Origin: Sva-07 sp963743825
GTDB taxonomy: Bacteria; Actinomycetota; Acidimicrobiia; Acidimicrobiales; Ilumatobacteraceae
NCBI GenBank assembly: GCA_963743825.1
Contig: CAVURC010000003.1
Coordinates: 168,150-232,149 of the forward strand
Direction of reading: 5' to 3'
Length of the DNA stretch: 64,000 bases
Every line of letters begins with the position of its first letter. The stretch's first letter is position 1. Below are positions 62,218 to 64,000 of the stretch, piece after piece. The notes beneath the pieces are model-generated. The model saw nothing but the letters and a program-made list of their open reading frames with translations, was not told where the DNA came from and ran no database searches. Made by a program: the position numbers and the translations under genes.

Positions 62218-62983
62218 ATGACCACCGCCGCTCAGTTCGACAACAAGATCGCCTTCGTCACCGGCGCCGGCAACGGCATCGGCCGCGCCACAGCGATCAC
62301 ATTCGCACGCGCTGGCGCAGCCGTCGCCGCTGTCGACCTCACCGTCGAACACTCCCGCAACACCGTTGCATCCATCGAGCAACTCGGCGGACGGGCCATC
62401 GGCGTTGCATGCGACGTCACCCGCAGCGACGACATCGTCGCCGCGCTGGAGCAAACCGTCGCTACGTTCGGGCGGCTCGACATAGCGTTCAACAACGCCG
62501 GCATCGCTCTCCCCACGGGACCCGTCGCCGACATCACCGACGACGAATGGGACCGAACGATCAATACCAATCTCCGCGGGGTGTTCCTGTGCATGAAGCA
62601 CCAGATCCCGCTCATGCTCGAGACGGGGGGCGGTGCCATCGTCAACACCTCCTCCGGTGCCGGCATCAGGGGCTTCGCCAACGGCGCCGCCTACGGTGCA
62701 TCCAAGTTCGGTGTCATCGGCCTCACCAAATGCGCTGCCCTCGACTACGCCGCGTCAGGCATCCGAGATCAACGCCATCTGCCCCGGCGTCATCGACACC
62801 GACATGATCGCCCGACTCGTCGACGACGACGACGACCGGCGCGCTGCGTTCGAGTCCCAAGAACCCGTCGGCAGACTCGGTACTGTCGACGAGATCGCCA
62901 ACGCAGTGCTGTGGCTGTGCTCGGACAACAACACCTTCACCATTGGCCACGCACTCGTCGTCGATGGCGGCCAAACCGTCTAA
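62218..62983 (+). CDS. SDR-family oxidoreductase (glucose 1-dehydrogenase-like), frame-disrupted
   Basis: Corrected length about 254 aa from ATG 62218 (GAGGAG upstream). FVTGAGNGIGRATAITFARAGA (TGxxxGIG), NNAGIALPTGP, NTSSGAGIRGFANGAAYGASKFGV (Ser, YxxxK) and AICPGVIDTDMIARL...GRLGTVDEIANAVLWLCSDNNTFTIGHALVVDGGQTV are canonical. One extra base near 62766 (CGAGATC) splits the gene; removing it gives GIRINAICPG. NAD(P)-dependent, probably acting on a hydroxyl or keto group of a small metabolite. Confidence 0.88.
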
Positions 62984-63050
62984 GGAAACAGGTGCCCGAC
63001 AACTAGCCGTGCGCCCGAAGGCCGGCCCGCGGACGTGACACGATCAGACG

Positions 63051-63392
63051 GTGACCGGCGACGACTACTGCTACGTGACCACAACGGGCCGACGAACCGG
63101 CCGGCCTCACCGCATCGAGATCTGGTACGCCACCACGGTACGACCCTCTACCTGCTGGCTGGCGGCGGGCGGTCGTCGGATTGGGTACAGAACACTCTCG
63201 CCGACCCGAAGGTACAGGTGGAGATCGGCAGCGAGTCCTACGCCGGACCACGCCCGAGCAATCGATGACACAGACGAGGCGACCCGGGCACGAACGCTCG
63301 TGTTTGCGAAGTATGCGCCGCGTTCGTCCGACGACCTCAGTGAGTGGCGAGATCGCTCACTTCCCATCGCAATCGAGCCGTTTGCAACGTAG
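63051..63392 (+). CDS. Deazaflavin-dependent nitroreductase-like (DUF385) protein, frame-disrupted
   Basis: About 113 aa from GTG 63051. DYCYVTTTGRRTGRPHRIEIWYAT is the family's opening. One base appears lost near 63134 (expected WYATHGTTLYLLAGGGRSSDWVQNTLADPKVQVEIGSESYAG), and one is gained near 63246 (CC), restoring RAIDDTDEATRARTLVFAKYAPRSSDDLSEWRDRSLPIAIE. The core TTGRRTGRPHRIEIWY and LAGGGxxSDWVxNL are typical of F420H2-dependent DUF385 proteins. Confidence 0.75.
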   Translation: MTGDDYCYVTTTGRRTGRPHRIEIWYATTVRPSTCWLAAGGRRIGYRTLSPTRRYRWRSAASPTPDHARAIDDTDEATRARTLVFAKYAPRSSDDLSEWRDRSLPIAIEPFAT

Positions 63393-63523
63393 GCCTCGCA
63401 CCGACATGAGAACGGCCGTGTTCGTCATCACGGTGAGTACGGGGCCTGGTGTTGCTCCGTTCGCGCTAACCGACAAAACCGCACGCTTCGCACACCCCGA
63501 ATCATGACCCGACGGTGAAGCCC

Positions 63524-63572
63524 ACGCTGCATCACGGCCCAAGCGTGACACGAGATAATCCCGTCTTGCCGG
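63524..63572 (+). repeat. Dispersed repeat copy C
   Basis: CACGCTGCATCACGGCCC, then AAGCGTGACACGAGATAATC and CCGTCTTGCCGGG, aligned with copy B over its whole length. It lies 10-60 bp before the first possible start of the sigma-factor gene. Confidence 0.6.
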
Positions 63573-63582
63573 GTCGCGATTC

Positions 63583-64000
63583 ATGTTCGGAACCTTGGAG
63601 CTGGTGGCGGTGTCGGAGGGGTATCAGACTGTGAGTTCGATGCGCCCTGCCGAGTTGACCGAGTGCGACGACGTCGTGTTGTTGTCGCGCTCACGCAGTG
63701 GCGATGTGGCGGCGTTTGGTGAGTTGGTGCGGCGCCATCAGGATGCCGCGTTGCGGTTGGCGGCAGTCATTGGCGGTTCGACGGAGGAGGCGAAGGACAT
63801 CGTGCAGGACGCGTTCGTGAGCGTGCATGGGAGTCTTGTCTTCGCACCCGTGGACGGGGTCGGTGCGTTCGTGGATGCTTCGTGTGGTCGCGTACCATGC
63901 GAACCATGTGCGCAGCCAGACCCGCCGGCTATATTGCGATGACCGACACGCCCGGCTGAGCATGCGTCCGTTGGAGGGCGCCGACGTACTCGCCGAGCGT
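63583..64000 (+). CDS. ECF RNA polymerase sigma factor, frame-disrupted and cut by the window end
   Basis: Region 2.1-2.2 is clear: DVVLLSRSRSGDVAAFGELVRRHQDAALRLAAVIGGSTEEAKDIVQDAFVSVHGSL. An extra G in GGGG 63856-63859 breaks the frame; corrected it continues GSVRSWMLRVVAYHANHVRSQTRRLYCDDRHARLSMRP, which is region 2.4 and the start of the linker. Region 4 lies beyond the window. Possible starts are ATG 63583, GTG 63610 and ATG 63640; conservation begins after the last. Confidence 0.8.

Noticed and set aside
57571..63572. Integron attC sites
   Set aside because: Cassette-like layout, but no GTTRRRY/RYYYAAC core pair at the ends and no IntI-type integrase nearby.
1..64000. CRISPR arrays and Cas genes
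   Set aside because: No regularly spaced 20-40-bp repeats with unique spacers and no Cas motifs were seen; the two iteron arrays are far too short.
51274..64000. Second copy of the tRNA-Arg 3' end as attR
   Set aside because: I looked for GGTTCGATCCCTGCCAGGGG-like sequence downstream and found none within the window.

Overview
The window is high-GC DNA with GTG starts, several apparently leaderless promoters (a TAnnnT box 7-9 bp before the start codon), SigE-like sigma factors, a DUF4916 Nudix gene, a SARP-type regulator and four members of the F420/FMN split-barrel families. This points to a free-living aerobic actinobacterium, most plausibly class Acidimicrobiia (Ilumatobacter-like). That placement is inferred from gene content, not from a marker gene.

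Layout. 1-1.7 kb: end of a (Pro-Ala)-repeat protein, ApbE flavin transferase and a ferric-reductase-like haem protein in a tightly overlapping operon. 1.7-3.7 kb: two paralogous ECF sigma factors and a probable anti-sigma factor. 3.8-5.05 kb: an acyl-CoA dehydrogenase whose 3' end carries an integrated mobile element of about 12.5 kb (5.0-17.5 kb). The element holds a tyrosine integrase, an Xis-like protein, a broken MOB-F (TrwC/TraA) relaxase-helicase, and cargo (alpha/beta hydrolase, SARP-ATPase regulator, YdhR-like protein). A partial copy of the dehydrogenase 3' end marks the far junction.

17.5-51 kb is mostly core-like: a structured leader followed by a membrane GGDEF-EAL protein; hydrolase, methyltransferase, DUF4916, AzlCD and Nei glycosylase; a two-component system with an MacB/FtsX-type ABC exporter; a class III cyclase-AAA-TPR protein with an NMN adenylyltransferase; peroxiredoxin; acyl-CoA dehydrogenase and enoyl-CoA hydratase; an extracytoplasmic redox cluster (Met-rich fasciclin lipoprotein, cytochrome b561, Mo-cofactor oxidoreductase, TlpA, CcdA-like protein); DAO oxidoreductase, DUF2804, beta-lactamase-like hydrolase, PfkB kinase; bifunctional nuclease plus the full AmmeMemoRadiSam trio; and tRNA-Arg(CCT).

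51.2-64 kb is accessory again. A second integrase lies just behind tRNA-Arg, with an excisionase and a coiled-coil protein. After a KefB-like antiporter and a KhtT-like subunit come small genes (P-loop kinase, Clp_N protein, ADH, MmyB-type regulator, two SDRs, DUF385 protein, sigma factor) separated by copies of a dispersed repeat. I found that repeat only in the two accessory zones.

At least 22 apparent frameshifts interrupt otherwise well-conserved reading frames, and about 19 of them are single-base insertions, often in C or G runs. They occur in core and mobile genes alike, so unpolished sequence is the simplest explanation, and I annotate the affected genes as single units.
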